DNA from: Neorhodopirellula lusitana
GTDB lineage: Bacteria > Planctomycetota > Planctomycetia > Pirellulales > Pirellulaceae
Length of the DNA: 64,000 bases
Assembly (NCBI RefSeq): GCF_900182915.1
Contig: NZ_FXUG01000001.1
Location: 992,001 to 1,056,000, forward strand
Direction: 5' to 3'
Both the position numbers and the translations under genes were made by a program. The notes under the pieces were generated by a model. It did not search any database, was not told where the DNA came from, and saw only the letters and a program-made list of their open reading frames with translations. Positions 62,658-64,000 of the stretch are shown in pieces; the stretch's first letter is position 1, and every line of letters begins with the position of its first letter.

Positions 62658-62774
62658 TTACCAGAGTCCAACGGCATTTTGCATGAGTGCTAAAACGAAG
62701 ACGATGGCAATGATAGCGGCAATGACCCAGAAAACGTTTTCGGAGTGCGTGCGGGGAATCCTTTGGTCTGACAT
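62658..62774 (-). CDS. 38-residue single-helix membrane peptide
   Basis: MSDQRIPRTHSENVFWVIAA begins the frame, and a long hydrophobic helix (VFWVIAAIIAIVFVLALMQ) runs nearly to its end. AAAGGAGA on the minus strand lies 8 bases before the ATG, an unusually good ribosome binding site that argues for a real gene despite its size. It stands 151 bases from the flavodoxin start and 85 bases from the end of the cytochrome-like gene, all on the same strand. Too short for family assignment. Confidence 0.65.
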   Translation of the reverse strand: MSDQRIPRTHSENVFWVIAAIIAIVFVLALMQNAVGLW

Positions 62775-62859
62775 CCGTGGTCTCCTTTGAGCATGTGGTT
62801 CCGTGACAACTTGAAGTGGTTGGTCGTGGTAACAAAGTGAAAACGAGGTTGTGTCGCCT

Positions 62860-63336
62860 CTACTCTGATTCGCGTAGAGATTGATGGCACCGAACACAGC
62901 TAACCGTCAATTGGTGATAGGCCAGTGTGACACCTTCGATGTTTTGCTTTTGGGCCTGGTGAATGACTTCGTCAGTGACGCGTTCGAAAGAGCGAAGGTG
63001 TCCTCGGTAGCCCGTGTTTCGGCTTCGTACAAAGCCTTCCACTCGGTTGAGAAGACGCATTTGGTTGGCGTTGGTTTCAATTAAGTCGAAGTCCCCCATC
63101 GATAGCCCTTTTAAAATTCCCGTTGAATAGTCGAGCTTCTTCTTCATCCAGAAGTCCAACGGCTGTTCAGCCGATTCCGAAGGAACTACTTCGACGGAGG
63201 CTTCGGTGGTGCTCGGAATCGGTGTCGGTTCTTGGCCAAACGCAGTGACGCCTAAGGTCACGACACAAAACGCGGTGGCACAAAGCGTGGTGACACTAAA
63301 CAGTAACGAAAACGCGGGCATTGGAATTCGTCGCAT
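62860..63336 (-). CDS. Secreted protein with C-terminal CxxCH haem motif
   Basis: This is a protein of about 158 residues. A signal peptide (FSLLFSVTTLCATAFCVVTL) is followed by a low-complexity Pro/Ser/Thr/Glu linker, then a helical domain (KKKLDYSTGILKGLSMGDFD, NQMRLLNRVEGFVRSRN). It ends with YHQLTVSCVRCHQSLRESE, where CVRCH binds one haem. The four-helix-like pattern with haem at the C-terminus resembles cytochrome c'. The start is uncertain (63336 or 63321). It could carry electrons in the periplasm in this stress cluster. Confidence 0.72.
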   Translation of the reverse strand: MRRIPMPAFSLLFSVTTLCATAFCVVTLGVTAFGQEPTPIPSTTEASVEVVPSESAEQPLDFWMKKKLDYSTGILKGLSMGDFDLIETNANQMRLLNRVEGFVRSRNTGYRGHLRSFERVTDEVIHQAQKQNIEGVTLAYHQLTVSCVRCHQSLRESE

Positions 63337-63574
63337 CACAGGAGGTGCCTTCGTTGAGACTTCGGGTTGAGCAGTTGGTCGCTTATAAGGCAAAGCACAT
63401 GCCGATCCAAAACACAGCGATGCGGGGCAATTTCATGTGCATGCCAGCACAGCGTGCACATTCGCACTCGATCACGGGGCGACGTTGGCAAACAAATGCA
63501 ACGTTCTTTGGTGGTCCATCGATTGCAAGCTTGCGCCTGAAGTTTCATCGAAATCAAGGGGAGCCAGGAATCCG

Positions 63575-64000
63575 ATGCGGACAAATAGCCCAGCCGTCGC
63601 CGAGAACTCAGCGGCATCAGCGAAACCAATGGAACGTGAACAGCGATCCGGCAGCGAGCCAAGTCTTGGCCGTAGCGACGCGGTGGAACACGATCACCGT
63701 GTGAGCGGCTCGGACATGAGTGCAGCTGATTCGAAACACACGATCAATCCAAGAGGGGATGCGGCGGCACCTCACGCTGAACCGGTTACATCCATTTTGG
63801 AGCGGCTGGCAACTTCGCTAAAAGCGGGCTTAAGCGGCGACGAGGCGTCCGAGCGCCATGAACGGTTTGGATCCAATGCACTTCAAACGGGCCAAGCAGT
63901 TCGCTGGTACGAAGTTTTAACGCGTCAGTTTACTGATGTGTTGATCTTAATTTTGATGGCTGCAGGAGTCGTTTCCCTTGTTGTAGGTGAGTCAACCGAC
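63575..64000 (+). CDS. Cation-transporting P-type ATPase, N-terminal part, cut by window end
   Basis: Only the first 142 codons are visible and the frame is open to the end. After a hydrophilic N-terminus of about 65 residues comes the cation-ATPase N domain: LERLATSLKAGLSGDEASER, HERFGSNALQTGQAVRWYEV, then the first membrane helix VLILILMAAGVVSLVVG. This is the layout of P2-type ATPases (Ca/Mg/Na type). AGGA 5 bases before ATG 63575 supports the start. The catalytic DKTGT lies beyond the window, so ion specificity is unknown. Confidence 0.85.
   Translation, partial: MRTNSPAVAENSAASAKPMEREQRSGSEPSLGRSDAVEHDHRVSGSDMSAADSKHTINPRGDAAAPHAEPVTSILERLATSLKAGLSGDEASERHERFGSNALQTGQAVRWYEVLTRQFTDVLILILMAAGVVSLVVGESTD

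Overview
The window looks like chromosomal DNA from a marine planctomycete of the Rhodopirellula/Pirellulaceae type. This is inferred from the gene families. It carries three S1 sulfatases, a GH117-like glycoside hydrolase, DUF1080, a PVC-type CxxCH cytochrome fused to a membrane-bound dehydrogenase-like domain, a DUF1549/DUF1553 and DUF1501 pair, an SHD1 protein, and the MoxR-DUF58-Bat operon with a DUF4381 member. No 16S gene is present to confirm this.

Region 1 (1-3.3 kb) is an organoarsenical-type cluster: a partial permease, an ArsE-like small thioredoxin, two consecutive ArsF-like CxxC proteins and an ArsG/CcdA-like permease. Region 2 (3.3-11.3 kb) is an integrative element sitting in tRNA-Asn(GTT). 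A 17-bp direct repeat at 3834-3850 and 11223-11239 marks its ends; the right copy covers the 3' end of the intact tRNA gene. Its cargo is a C5-cytosine methyltransferase with a NaeI-family restriction endonuclease, small DNA-binding proteins, a 1.4-kb gene-poor stretch, an excisionase-like protein and a tyrosine recombinase. Immediately left of the left repeat lies a frameshifted, stop-interrupted integrase that also reads through the repeat in the same frame. This suggests an older element, possibly the carrier of the ars genes, lies in tandem in the same tRNA site.

Region 3 (11.8-29.7 kb) is mixed core and accessory DNA: csrA, surE, an MscS channel, an ABC-2 exporter pair, argJ, an AIM24-family protein, a carbohydrate porin with a cysteine-rich N-terminus, an NTF2-like protein translationally coupled to a large Arg-Pro-Gly repeat protein, a sulfatase and an SHD1 protein. 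Region 4 (29.7-36.1 kb) is one tight operon of seven overlapping or closely spaced genes (MoxR, DUF58, DUF4381, BatA, BatB, TPR, BatD), probably an envelope or aerotolerance complex. Region 5 (36.4-42.6 kb) holds a HAD-META fusion, a PAS-LuxR regulator, a DUF3302-small protein-HlyD unit and a secreted protein of unknown function.

Region 6 (43-54 kb) is a minus-strand group of secreted carbohydrate and desulfation genes (DUF1080, GH117-like, two sulfatases, and the SGNH-dehydrogenase-cytochrome fusion), consistent with breakdown of sulfated algal polysaccharides. A short plus-strand FecR-N-terminus-like gene lies among them. Region 7 (54-60 kb) has an AlkZ-related protein, a BLUF photoreceptor and the DUF1549/DUF1553-DUF1501 pair. 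Region 8 (60-64 kb) resembles a stress or low-oxygen cluster: tandem universal stress protein, TerB-like protein, flavodoxin, a 38-residue membrane peptide, a monohaem c-type protein and the start of a P-type ATPase that runs off the window. A 111-113 bp dispersed repeat occurs at 15.2 kb (minus) and 61.2 kb (plus).
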